A DNA stretch of 8,922 nt, from positions 1 through 8,922 of the forward strand of contig WRJY01000252.1 in the NCBI GenBank assembly GCA_009778355.1, written 5' to 3'. The notes beneath the pieces were generated by a model. That model saw only the letters and a list, made by a program, of their open reading frames with translations. It was not told the origin of the DNA and made no database searches. Positions 1 to 6,522 of this stretch are shown piece by piece. The DNA is from Desulfovibrionaceae bacterium. GTDB lineage: Bacteria > Pseudomonadota > Gammaproteobacteria > Burkholderiales > Burkholderiaceae_C. Positions within the stretch are counted from its first letter, which is position 1, and each line of letters opens with the position of its first letter. The position numbers and the translations under genes were made by a program.

Positions 1-2
1 TG

Positions 3-113
3 CCTGAGCAGCCCCAAGAGCCTGCCAAGGGCTTCAAGCCCTATGAGCCTGGCTATGTGCACGTGGATATCAAGTACTTGCCTCAGATGCCCGATGAGCG
101 TCAGCGCCGATAT
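3..113 (+). pseudogene. IS481-family transposase fragment
   Basis: The + strand frame starting at position 3 reads PEQPQEPAKGFKPYEPGYVH followed by VDIKYLPQMPDERQRRY. This is the characteristic IS481-type integrase core around the first catalytic Asp (the D of VDIK). In intact members the RRY is followed by a hydrophobic strand (LFVAID type) and then the rest of the DDE domain. Here homology stops abruptly at about position 113 and the frame runs into unrelated sequence. Neither the second Asp nor the Glu is present downstream. The fragment continues off the left edge, so the upstream extent is unknown, but the 3' part is missing and no functional transposase can be made from it. The family is recognised from memory of IS481 transposases. 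Confidence 0.72.
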
Positions 114-157
114 CCAGGGCGCGATACACGCTGGAGTTTAAGCTCGAAGCGGTACGT
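110..157 (+). pseudogene. IS3-family OrfA N-terminal fragment
   Basis: The frame starting at 110 reads ISRARYTLEFKLEAVR. This matches the N-terminus of IS3-family OrfA proteins (typically MSRARYTLEFKLEAVRLVK), just before their helix-turn-helix. The expected ATG is ATA here, or the junction falls exactly at the start codon. After VR (position 157) the similarity ends at once and the helix-turn-helix never appears. Together with the IS481 piece ending at 113, this makes a mosaic of two unrelated insertion-sequence relics abutting within a few bases. It is short (16 codons), so the family call is moderately secure and the boundaries are approximate. Confidence 0.55.
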
Positions 158-258
158 ATGGGGTGTGGAAATCGGGGGCAAGGTCAAAACTGCTCCTTGT
201 ATTTCCGCATGTATTCATCGCTGTGTGGACTTTTTCACGGAAACGGCTGAAATGATGC

Positions 259-277
259 GGCGCAGGGCCTCTGCGCC
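259..277. other. GC-rich hairpin downstream of hprK
   Basis: GGCGCAG and CTGCGCC form a perfect 7-bp stem with a 5-nt loop. It lies about 100 nt downstream of the hprK stop codon. Neither strand has a T-tract directly after it, so it is at best a weak or factor-assisted terminator for the leftward hpf-ptsN-hprK transcript. Apart from this hairpin, I see nothing recognisable in 158-373. The open frames there carry no known motif. Confidence 0.25.
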
Positions 278-373
278 TCTGGCAGAAAACACCATGGCAC
301 TGCTGCAACTTCGAGGGTGCGCTCAACGGCAAATCCCTCTGGCCTTTCCCGGCGAAGGCGCGGGCGGAGGGCT

Positions 374-1330
374 TCAGCCGCCGCCCTGCTGCTCCATCGC
401 CCGGCGGTGGCGTTCGACGAATTCCTGGTAGGTGTCAATGCCGCGCAATTGCAGAATGTGGTTGCGCACCGCCGCTTCCACCAGCACGGCGATGTTGCGG
501 CCCGCCACGACCTGGATCACCACCTTCTGGATCGGCACGCCCAGCACCTCTTCGGTCAGCGGTTCGTAGGGCAGGCGCTCGTAGTCGCGCTCCATCGTTT
601 CGCGGCGCACCAGGTGAACGATCAGGCGCAGGCGCATGCGCCGGCGCACCGCCGTTTCGCCGAAGATGGTGCGGATGTCCAGCAGGCCGATGCCGCGCAC
701 TTCCAGCAGGTTTCGCAGCAGTTCGGGGCAGCGCCCCTCGATGGTGGTCTGGTTGACGCGAAACAGATCGACCGCATCGTCGGCCACCAGGCCGTTGCCG
801 CGCGAGATCAACTCCAGCCCCAGTTCGCTCTTGCCCAGGCCCGATTCGCCGGTAATCAGCACGCCCAGGCCCAGAATGTCCATGAACACGCCGTGCATGA
901 CGGCGCGGTCGGCGAAATGCTTGGACAGGTAGGTTCGCAGCACGTCGATGACAAAGCCCGCCGACTCCTGCGTGGCGAACAAGGGCAGCCGCGCGCGTTC
1001 GCACATCGCCGTCAGGGCATCGGGCGCCGCCTGACCATCGCACAGCACCAGCGCCGGCGGCTCCAGCGTGACGATGCGGGCAACCCGGCGCGCGCAGTCT
1101 TCCGGCGAGGCGTTGGTCAGGTACGCCACCTCGCGCGCGCCGAGAATCTGCACGCGATAGGGATGGATGTAGTTCAGAAAGCCCACCAGGTCGGCGCCAG
1201 AGCGCGCCTCGCGGACGGCCACGTCGTCGAACCGCCGCTCCGAGGCATCCAGCCCGGCCACCCATTGCCAGCGCAGGCTGGCGCGGTGATCCTCGAACAG
1301 GACGTCGGCGCTGATGACGATCGGTTTCAT
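374..1330 (-). CDS. hprK: HPr kinase/phosphorylase
   Basis: Bifunctional enzyme that uses ATP (or pyrophosphate) to phosphorylate a serine of the PTS carrier HPr, and removes that phosphate with Pi. The 318-residue product has the usual family length. An N-terminal domain (about 1-130) is followed by the catalytic domain with MHGVF at 145-149, the Walker A/P-loop GESGLGKS at 161-168, VADD at 182-185 and the HprK signature LLEVRGIGLLDIR at 208-220. The start ATG gives the expected MKPIVISADVLFEDH opening, although the Shine-Dalgarno is weak. It lies 52 nt after ptsN and is probably co-transcribed with it. In Burkholderiales this enzyme belongs to an incomplete, regulatory PTS rather than to sugar uptake. 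rapZ, often the next gene, is absent; IS relics lie there instead. Confidence 0.97.
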   Translation of the reverse strand: MKPIVISADVLFEDHRASLRWQWVAGLDASERRFDDVAVREARSGADLVGFLNYIHPYRVQILGAREVAYLTNASPEDCARRVARIVTLEPPALVLCDGQAAPDALTAMCERARLPLFATQESAGFVIDVLRTYLSKHFADRAVMHGVFMDILGLGVLITGESGLGKSELGLELISRGNGLVADDAVDLFRVNQTTIEGRCPELLRNLLEVRGIGLLDIRTIFGETAVRRRMRLRLIVHLVRRETMERDYERLPYEPLTEEVLGVPIQKVVIQVVAGRNIAVLVEAAVRNHILQLRGIDTYQEFVERHRRAMEQQGGG

Positions 1331-1382
1331 GGCGGTTGTCCAAAAAGGGCCATGCTACCCGCGCGACGGCTGGCGCCGAACT

Positions 1383-1850
1383 TCAGACCGTCTGCACGGA
1401 CTGCCAGTCGGCGATCAGCCCGTGCAACTCCTCGGTGGACGCCGCGGCCTTGATGCGCTCGCGCAAGCCGGCGTCGCTCAGCAGCTCGGCAATCTCGGAC
1501 AGGATTTCCAGGTGTTTTTGCGTCGCCGCCTCGGGCACCAGCAGAAAGATCAGCAGGCCGACGGGTTGCTCGTCAGGGGCATCGAAGCCGATCGGCTGCG
1601 CCAGTTGCAGTACGGCGGCCATGGGCGCCTTCAGTCCCTTGATGCGCCCGTGCGGAATCGCCACGCCGTGACCAAGCCCGGTCGAGCCCAGGCGTTCGCG
1701 CGCGAACAGGCTGTCGGTAATCAGCGCACGCGACAGGCCGTGCAGATTCTCGAACAGCAGACCGGCTTCTTCAAAAGCGCGCTTCTTGCTCGTGGCATCG
1801 ACGCCGACAAGCACCTGCGACGCCGGAAGGATGGAGGCAAGGCGATTCAT
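1383..1850 (-). CDS. ptsN: PTS IIA-like nitrogen-regulatory protein (EIIA-Ntr)
   Basis: Cytoplasmic terminal phospho-acceptor of the nitrogen PTS (PtsP-NPr-PtsN). In other proteobacteria it links phosphorylation state to potassium transport, sigma-54-related functions and stress. The 155-residue length is typical. The phospho-acceptor histidine is H67 in GVAIPHGR (62-69), preceded by the ERLGSTGLG motif (52-60). The opening MNRLASILPASQVLV is the standard family N-terminus, which supports this start even though no clear Shine-Dalgarno precedes it. A possible promoter ends only about a dozen bases before the ATG. It sits between hpf (131 nt upstream) and hprK (52 nt downstream), the classical order. 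Confidence 0.96.
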   Translation of the reverse strand: MNRLASILPASQVLVGVDATSKKRAFEEAGLLFENLHGLSRALITDSLFARERLGSTGLGHGVAIPHGRIKGLKAPMAAVLQLAQPIGFDAPDEQPVGLLIFLLVPEAATQKHLEILSEIAELLSDAGLRERIKAAASTEELHGLIADWQSVQTV

Positions 1851-1862
1851 CTTTGGTTACAA

Positions 1863-1892
1863 ATTTTACGCCCGGATACACCCCGACGGCAA
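1863..1892 (-). promoter_or_regulatory. candidate promoter of ptsN-hprK
   Basis: On the minus strand TTGCCG (1887-1892), an 18-nt spacer and TAAAAT (1863-1868) resemble a sigma-70 promoter; the -10 box matches 5 of 6. The predicted transcription start, near 1856, would leave only about 6 nt before the ptsN ATG. That agrees with the missing Shine-Dalgarno and suggests a nearly leaderless mRNA. Inferred from sequence only. Confidence 0.3.
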
Positions 1893-1937
1893 AGAAACAA
1901 AGCCGCCCTGCAGTAGAGCCTGCCGAGGCGGCTAGCC

Positions 1938-1956
1938 AACTGTGGATTTCACAGTT
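1938..1956. other. hairpin between hpf and ptsN
   Basis: AACTGTG and CACAGTT form a perfect 7-bp stem with a 5-nt loop, just after the hpf stop codon on the minus strand. GCC and GGC can extend it across a small bulge. No U-tract follows on the minus strand, so it is not a standard intrinsic terminator. It could instead protect the hpf 3' end or be a processing point that separates hpf from ptsN expression. Confidence 0.3.
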
Positions 1957-1981
1957 CTGGCCCGCCGGATGTTACATCAAA

Positions 1982-2311
1982 TTACATTAAATGTTTGGCT
2001 GCCGCATGGTCGTGCGACTGTACCTTGTCCTTGTGGCGCGCCACCTGGCGGTTCAGCTTGTCGGCCAGATCGTCGATCGCAGCGTACAGATCCTCGTGGC
2101 TGCTCTCGGCGAACAGATCGTTGCCTTTGACACCGATCCGGCACTCCGCCCGCTGGCGCTTGTCCTTTTCCTTCTGGTTATCGACCGAGAGCAGCACCTT
2201 CACGTCCACCATCTGATCGAAGTGCCGGGTGATCCGCTCCAGCCTGGCAAGCACGTAACTGCGCAACGCGGGGGTGACTTCGAGGTGATGTCCGCTGATC
2301 GTGAGGTTCAT
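1982..2311 (-). CDS. hpf: ribosome hibernation-promoting factor (short HPF/RaiA family)
   Basis: Binds the small subunit decoding region in stationary phase or stress and stabilises inactive ribosomes. The 109-residue product is a short-type HPF with a single S30AE domain. It has the typical opening MNLTISGHHLEVTPALRSYV, the basic helix LARLERITRHFDQ and the C-terminal helix EDLYAAIDDLADKLNRQV. A His/Lys-rich tail follows. The start at 2311 is preferred over an in-frame TTG 21 nt upstream, because AGAAGGAA lies 9 nt before this ATG and would be inside the gene otherwise. It is first of the hpf-ptsN-hprK cluster. rpoN, commonly upstream of hpf, is not present within the sequence seen; a structured repeat lies there. 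Confidence 0.95.
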   Translation of the reverse strand: MNLTISGHHLEVTPALRSYVLARLERITRHFDQMVDVKVLLSVDNQKEKDKRQRAECRIGVKGNDLFAESSHEDLYAAIDDLADKLNRQVARHKDKVQSHDHAAAKHLM

Positions 2312-2320
2312 GACAAAAGG

Positions 2321-2328
2321 TTCCTTCT
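2321..2328 (-). promoter_or_regulatory. Shine-Dalgarno that fixes the hpf start
   Basis: AGAAGGAA on the minus strand, 9 nt from the ATG at 2311. It overlaps the coding sequence of the longer TTG-started frame (from 2332), which argues for the shorter, family-consistent start. Confidence 0.7.
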
Positions 2329-2384
2329 TCAAATGCCCAGCCGGCCAGCTCCACGGGGATCTGGCGGCCAGAAAACCGGCAGGC

Positions 2385-2399
2385 GCAGCCTGAACGCCA
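2385..2399 (-). promoter_or_regulatory. weak sigma-54-like -24/-12 element upstream of hpf
   Basis: TGGCGTTCAGGCTGC on the minus strand keeps the GG-N10-GC spacing of sigma-54 promoters (TGGC at -24, TGC at -12) but lacks the rest of the consensus. It would start transcription about 60 nt before the hpf ATG. Chance occurrence is quite possible in GC-rich DNA. Confidence 0.15.
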
Positions 2400-2422
2400 T
2401 CGCACTGCCCAAGTGCTAGCTT

Positions 2423-2451
2423 ACTATGGCCCGTATCAACGCCGAAATCAA
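2423..2451 (-). promoter_or_regulatory. candidate sigma-70 promoter of hpf
   Basis: On the minus strand TTGATT (2446-2451), a 17-nt spacer and CATAGT (2423-2428) give 4/6 matches in each box at optimal spacing. The predicted start near 2416 leaves a leader of about 105 nt before hpf. The promoter sits 60 nt inside the right-hand boundary of the repeat element, so that element would lie just upstream of it. Confidence 0.3.
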
Positions 2452-2510
2452 CCCTGCAAGCATGGTTTTTCAGATCCGGAGCGCGGCATCGGCATCATCG
2501 GCGCTCAACG

Positions 2511-2771
2511 CCTGTTCAGTGTCTTTTCGCCGCCGCGTTGAGCCGCAATCGGGATGAGTTGGCGGCCAAGTCGCGCCGCATGGGCTTGTGCCCATGCAAG
2601 CGGCTTGGCCGCCAAATCGCCCGATTTCGGCCCAACCCTCCGGGCAGACACCTTTTCGGGCAGTCTGCGGCGCTGCGGCGCTTGCCCATGGATGCGCTAT
2701 GGGCTGCGCGCCGCGCCTTGCATCCCATCCCGAAAAAGCGCCTGCGCGATGGCGAAAAGACACTGAACAGG
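2511..2771. repeat. MITE-like inverted-repeat element, 261 bp
   Basis: The ends are perfect 21-bp inverted repeats (2511-2531 and 2751-2771), beginning CCTGTTCAGT and ending TTTTCGCC inward. A weaker, ungapped similarity continues to a total arm of 46 bp, with a shared TCGGGATG block at its inner end (left arm to 2556, right arm from 2726). The interior holds several hairpins: TTGGCGGCCAAG/CTTGGCCGCCAA (2559-2615, 12-bp stem, with inner stem GCATGGGC/GCCCATGC), AAATCG/CGATTT (2614-2627), GCAGAC/GTCTGC (2644-2668) and GCGGCGC/GCGCCGC with GCCCAT/ATGGGC (2675-2714). No transposase is encoded. Open frames crossing it (for instance 2538-2792 on +) look like by-products of the repeat. No clear target-site duplication is visible. 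It occupies most of the 500-bp gap between hpf and the small membrane-protein gene. Confidence 0.75.
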
Positions 2772-2817
2772 CTCTCAGGTTCGTGGTGGTAGCCCGCAGG
2801 GGCTGCAAGCGTTGCGC

Positions 2818-3051
2818 TCACTTGGCGTCGTCCGGCAGCTCGCGCGTTGTCTGCTGCATGGCGCTCTCGACTTGCTGCTTGACCTGCTGCTGTATCTGCT
2901 GGCTTTGCTCGCGCACGCTGGCCGGCGCCGATGCCGCGCCGGCAGCGCCCGGCGGCAGCGCGGAAGCTGGCACCACGGCCACCTGGCGCGTGCTCAGCCA
3001 GCCCATGAAGAGCAGCACCAGCAGCAAGGCGATCAATCCAAAACTGCGCAT
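2818..3051 (-). CDS. small single-pass membrane protein, function unknown
   Basis: 77 residues. The N-terminus FGLIALLLVLLFMGWL (4-19) is a membrane anchor or uncleaved signal. It is followed by an Ala/Pro-rich linker (29-44) and a Gln-rich helix with coiled-coil character (about 45-70, REQSQQIQQQVKQQVESAMQ), ending in DDAK. The start is well supported by AAGGAG 9 nt upstream. The frame is open further upstream, but that part overlaps the paiB-like gene and lacks such a site. It begins 5 nt after the stop of the PaiB-type gene and is presumably translationally coupled. A short AGCCC/GGGCT hairpin 14 nt downstream, without a U-tract, is the only terminator candidate. I do not recognise a named family. 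The tail most likely faces the periplasm. Confidence 0.75.
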   Translation of the reverse strand: MRSFGLIALLLVLLFMGWLSTRQVAVVPASALPPGAAGAASAPASVREQSQQIQQQVKQQVESAMQQTTRELPDDAK

Positions 3052-3056
3052 CTCGT

Positions 3057-3713
3057 TCACTCCTTTTGTGTTGATGAAGCGGGCGCCATGCCCAGCGCCC
3101 GCATCCAGCCGGCCAGCGCCTGCTGTTCGGGCGTGCCGGCGGCGCAGGCGGCGTGCATGGCGGCATGGGCCTGCGGGCGGTGCTGGTTGAGCTTGAGCTT
3201 GCATTGCCAGCCGTCCACCGCCAACTCGAACGCCACGATGCCGTCCAGCATCTGGCGCTGGAAGCCGCTGTCCAGGCCGCGCCACTGCTGGGCGTAGGCC
3301 GGTTCATGGTCGCCGATCAGGGCCTCGAGCAGGCGCTCCTTGCCCGCCGCGTCGTCGTGTGCCAGCAGGCGCGCCGTCACGGTGCAGTGCACGGCCAGGT
3401 AATTCCAGGTCGGCACGCGCGCCAGGTCGGGGTACACGCCGGGCGACATGTAGGCGTGCGGGCCAAGAAACGTGACCGTGGCGCGAGGCCGCGCCGACAG
3501 ATGCCGCCATGCCGGATTCGCCCGCGCCACGTGGCCCAGCAGGGCGAAGGCGCCGCCCTCCTCCGCCGGATGATCGGCCAGGTGCAGCGGCAGGTGGGTG
3601 ACGAAGGGCTGGCCCTGGTCGTCGAGCGTAATCAGGCTGGCCAATGGGTGCTCACGCATCAGGCGGGCGGCGATCCGCGGGTCCTGGCTGGCGAATTGCG
3701 GCGGGAGGTACAT
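3057..3713 (-). CDS. PaiB-type FMN-binding negative transcriptional regulator family protein
   Basis: 218 residues, full length for the PaiB/FMN-binding split-barrel family (Bacillus PaiB was described as a negative regulator of sporulation and protease genes). Family landmarks are visible in order: the opening MYLPPQF, HPLASLIT at 22-29, THLPL at 39-43, GHVARANPAW at 60-69, the block FLGPHAYMSPGVY at 82-94, VPTWNY at 100-105 and KLKLNQHRP at 172-180. The flavin-binding barrel is therefore intact. Biochemistry of the family is poorly known; a flavin or heme role is as likely as DNA binding, since no helix-turn-helix is visible. It starts 24 nt after mgtA with no strong Shine-Dalgarno, and is followed after 5 nt by the small membrane protein. 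Confidence 0.9.
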   Translation of the reverse strand: MYLPPQFASQDPRIAARLMREHPLASLITLDDQGQPFVTHLPLHLADHPAEEGGAFALLGHVARANPAWRHLSARPRATVTFLGPHAYMSPGVYPDLARVPTWNYLAVHCTVTARLLAHDDAAGKERLLEALIGDHEPAYAQQWRGLDSGFQRQMLDGIVAFELAVDGWQCKLKLNQHRPQAHAAMHAACAAGTPEQQALAGWMRALGMAPASSTQKE

Positions 3714-3737
3714 GGGAAAGATGGTAGCGCCTTTAAC

Positions 3738-6503
3738 TCACTGCCATCCGTAGCGGCGCGTGTAAAAACCCTTCATGGCCTGGGTCAATCCCATGTAGGC
3801 CAGCAGGATCAGCGGCAGGAACACGAAGTACAGCGGCGGCAGGGCTTGCAGCTTGAAGTAGTGCGCCAGCGGCCCCATCGGCAGAAAGAGGCCGATGGCC
3901 ATGATGACCCCGGTCATCACCATCAGCGGCGTGGCGGCGCGGCTCTGGATGAACGGGATTTTCGGCGTGCGGATCATGTGCACGATCAGCGTCTGCGTCA
4001 GCAGGCCGACGATGAACCAGCCCGACTGGAACAGGGTCTGCTTTTCCGGCGTGTTGGCGCCGAACACGAACCACATCATCAGGAAGGTGCTGATGTCGAA
4101 CACCGAGCTGATGGGCCCGAAGAACAGCATGAAGCGGCCAATTTCGCCCGGCTGCCAGCGCTGCGGCTGGCGCAGCAGTTCGTCGTCCACGCGGTCGAAC
4201 GGGATGGCGATCTGCGACACGTCGTACAGCAAGTTCTGCACCAGCAGGTGCATCGGCAGCATCGGCAAAAACGGAATGAACGCCGAGGCGACCAGCACCG
4301 AGAACACGTTGCCGAAGTTGGAACTGGCCGTCATCTTGATGTACTTGAGCATGTTGGCGAAGGTAGTGCGCCCTTCCAGCACGCCTTCTTCCAGCACCAT
4401 CAGGCTCTTTTCCAGCAGGATGATGTCGGCGGCTTCCTTGGCGATGTCCACCGCCGTGTCCACCGAGATGCCGATGTCGGCGGCGCGCAGCGCCGGCGCG
4501 TCGTTGATGCCGTCGCCCATGAAGCCGACCACATGGCCGTTGCCTTTCAAGAGGCGCACGATGCGCTCCTTGTGCGCGGGGGTGAGCTTGGCGAACACGT
4601 TGTGGCTTTCCACCGCGCCGGCCAGCGCGGCGTCGCTCAGGCGCTCGACATCGCCGCCGAGCAACATGCCGCTTTCCTGCAAGCCCACTTCGCGGCAAAT
4701 CTTGGCGGTGACCAGTTCGTTGTCACCGGTCAGCACCTTCACCGCCACGCCGTGCGCGGCCAGCGCCTTCAGCGCCGGGGCGGTGGATTCCTTGGGCGGA
4801 TCGAGGAAGGCGACGTAGCCGATCAGCGTCAGCTCGCGCTCGTCGGCCACGCCATAGGTTTCCTGCACCGGCGGCAGTTCCCTGGCGGCCACGGCCACCA
4901 CGCGCAGCCCCTCTTCGTTCAAATCAGCGGTGACCTGGCGGATGCGCGCCAGCAATTGCGGCGTCAGCGGCTCGGTGGCCTCGCCGTGACGCACCCGGGT
5001 GCACACCGACACGATTTCCTCCACCGCGCCCTTGGTGATGACCAGGTGGTGTTCATCGTGCTCGGCCACCACCACTGACATGCGGCGGCGGTTGAAGTCG
5101 AACGGAATTTCATCGACCTTGCGGAAATTGCGGGTCGGCTCCAGTTCGCGGTGCACCTCGGCGTGCTCCAGCACCGCCACGTCGAGCAGGTTCTTCAGCC
5201 CGGTCTGGTAGTAGCTGTTGAGGTAGGCCAGTTCCAGCACGTCGTCGGACTCCTGGCCCCACACATCGACGTGCCGCGCCAGAAAAATCTTGTCCTGCGT
5301 CAGCGTGCCGGTCTTGTCGGTGCACAGCACGTCCATGGCGCCGAAGTTCTGGATGGCGTCCAGCCGCTTGACGATCACCTTCTTGCGCGACAGCAGCACC
5401 GCCCCCTTGGCCAGCGTGGAGGTGACGATCATCGGCAGCATTTCCGGCGTCAGGCCGACGGCAATCGACAGCGCGAACAGCAGCGCCTCCATCCAGTCGC
5501 GCTTGGTGAAACCGTTGATGAGCAATACCAGCGGCGCCATCACGAACATGAAGCGGATCAGCAGCCAGCTCACCTTGTTCACGCCGGACTGAAACGACGT
5601 CGGCGCGCGTTCGGTGGCGGTGACGCGGCTGGCCAGCGCGCCAAAGTAGGTGGCGTTGCCGGTGGCCAGCACCACCGCCGTCGCCGAGCCGGACACCACG
5701 TTGGTGCCCATGAACAGGATGTTGTCCAGCTCCAGCGGGTTGATGGCCCCGGCATCGCGCTGGACGGCGAATTTCTCCACCGGCATCGACTCGCCGGTCA
5801 TCGCCGCCTGCGCCACGAACAAATCCTTGGCCGTCAGCGCACGGCAATCGGCGGGGATCATGTCGCCCGCCGAAAGCATGATCACGTCGCCAGGCACCAG
5901 CAGCTTGATCGGCAGTTCCACGCGCTGCGACCCCTTGACGTGCAGATGCACGCCAAAGAAATGTTCAGCGTCCTGGGCCGCTTCTTCAGACAGGTCGCGG
6001 CGCAGCACCGTGGCGGTGTTGCTGACCATCGCCTTCAGCGCGTCGGCGGCCTTGTTGGCCTTGGCCTCCTGCCAAAAGCGCAGCAAAGTGGACAGCACCA
6101 CCATCGTGCCGATTACGAAGGCAGCCTGCATGTCGTCGGTCACGAAGGAAATGACCGCCAGCAGCGTCAGCAGCAAATTGAACGGATTGCGAAACGACAG
6201 CCACAGGTGCATCCACCACGGCAACGGCTTTTCCTGCTCGATCTCGTTCAAGCCGACGCGCGCGCGCACCGCCTCGGCCTGCGCCTGGCTCAAGCCGTCG
6301 GGGCGGCTGTCGAGCTGCCCGAGCAGCGCATCGGCATCGGCGGTGGCGGCGTTGACCAGGCTGCCACCCAGCCCGGCGGGCAATTCCCGGCTGACCCCGG
6401 TGCGGGTCAGCGCGTCCAGCATCGCCAGGCGGCGAAAGTGCCGGCTGACGCGGTGGGCACGAAGAAAGCCAGCGAAAATTTCTTTCAGCCATGCGAAGTT
6501 CAT
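3738..6503 (-). CDS. mgtA: magnesium-translocating P-type ATPase
   Basis: 921-residue type IIIB P-ATPase that imports Mg2+ across the cytoplasmic membrane at the cost of ATP. In order: an N-terminal extension (1-60); cation ATPase N-domain; TM pair (about 108-140); actuator domain with MTGES at 235-239; TM pair with the subclass motif VGLTPEMLPMIV at 349-360; the phosphorylation site DKTGTLTQD with Asp396; nucleotide-binding region with KGAVEE (491-496); LTGDN at 591-595; the hinge GDGINDAP at 663-670; and six C-terminal TMs (about 730-905). All key residues are present. AGGAG lies 7 nt before the ATG. The gene follows the outer-membrane-like protein gene after 19 nt, so it has no long private leader. 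Mg2+ control, if any, would act at the operon leader upstream. Confidence 0.96.
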   Translation of the reverse strand: MNFAWLKEIFAGFLRAHRVSRHFRRLAMLDALTRTGVSRELPAGLGGSLVNAATADADALLGQLDSRPDGLSQAQAEAVRARVGLNEIEQEKPLPWWMHLWLSFRNPFNLLLTLLAVISFVTDDMQAAFVIGTMVVLSTLLRFWQEAKANKAADALKAMVSNTATVLRRDLSEEAAQDAEHFFGVHLHVKGSQRVELPIKLLVPGDVIMLSAGDMIPADCRALTAKDLFVAQAAMTGESMPVEKFAVQRDAGAINPLELDNILFMGTNVVSGSATAVVLATGNATYFGALASRVTATERAPTSFQSGVNKVSWLLIRFMFVMAPLVLLINGFTKRDWMEALLFALSIAVGLTPEMLPMIVTSTLAKGAVLLSRKKVIVKRLDAIQNFGAMDVLCTDKTGTLTQDKIFLARHVDVWGQESDDVLELAYLNSYYQTGLKNLLDVAVLEHAEVHRELEPTRNFRKVDEIPFDFNRRRMSVVVAEHDEHHLVITKGAVEEIVSVCTRVRHGEATEPLTPQLLARIRQVTADLNEEGLRVVAVAARELPPVQETYGVADERELTLIGYVAFLDPPKESTAPALKALAAHGVAVKVLTGDNELVTAKICREVGLQESGMLLGGDVERLSDAALAGAVESHNVFAKLTPAHKERIVRLLKGNGHVVGFMGDGINDAPALRAADIGISVDTAVDIAKEAADIILLEKSLMVLEEGVLEGRTTFANMLKYIKMTASSNFGNVFSVLVASAFIPFLPMLPMHLLVQNLLYDVSQIAIPFDRVDDELLRQPQRWQPGEIGRFMLFFGPISSVFDISTFLMMWFVFGANTPEKQTLFQSGWFIVGLLTQTLIVHMIRTPKIPFIQSRAATPLMVMTGVIMAIGLFLPMGPLAHYFKLQALPPLYFVFLPLILLAYMGLTQAMKGFYTRRYGWQ

Positions 6504-6522
6504 TTTTCTTCTCCTGAATCAG

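Noticed and set aside
317..1453. 378-codon + strand open frame opposite hprK
   Set aside because: Antisense of a complete HprK with all motifs; its own sequence is low-complexity.
2538..2792. 84-codon + strand frame inside the inverted-repeat element as a possible small protein
   Set aside because: It almost exactly follows the repeat and its hairpins, has no ribosome binding site and no domain. Best seen as a by-product of the repeat, though such frames are probably annotated as hypotheticals in databases.
2516..3307. 263-codon minus-strand frame over the repeat and the PaiB-type gene
   Set aside because: Out of frame with both supported genes in the region and Arg/Ala/Ser-rich; an artefact.
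3153..5078. 641-codon open frame on the + strand, opposite mgtA and the PaiB-type gene
   Set aside because: His/Gln/Arg-rich nonsense composition with no motif. It is the antisense shadow of strongly supported minus-strand genes in GC-rich DNA.
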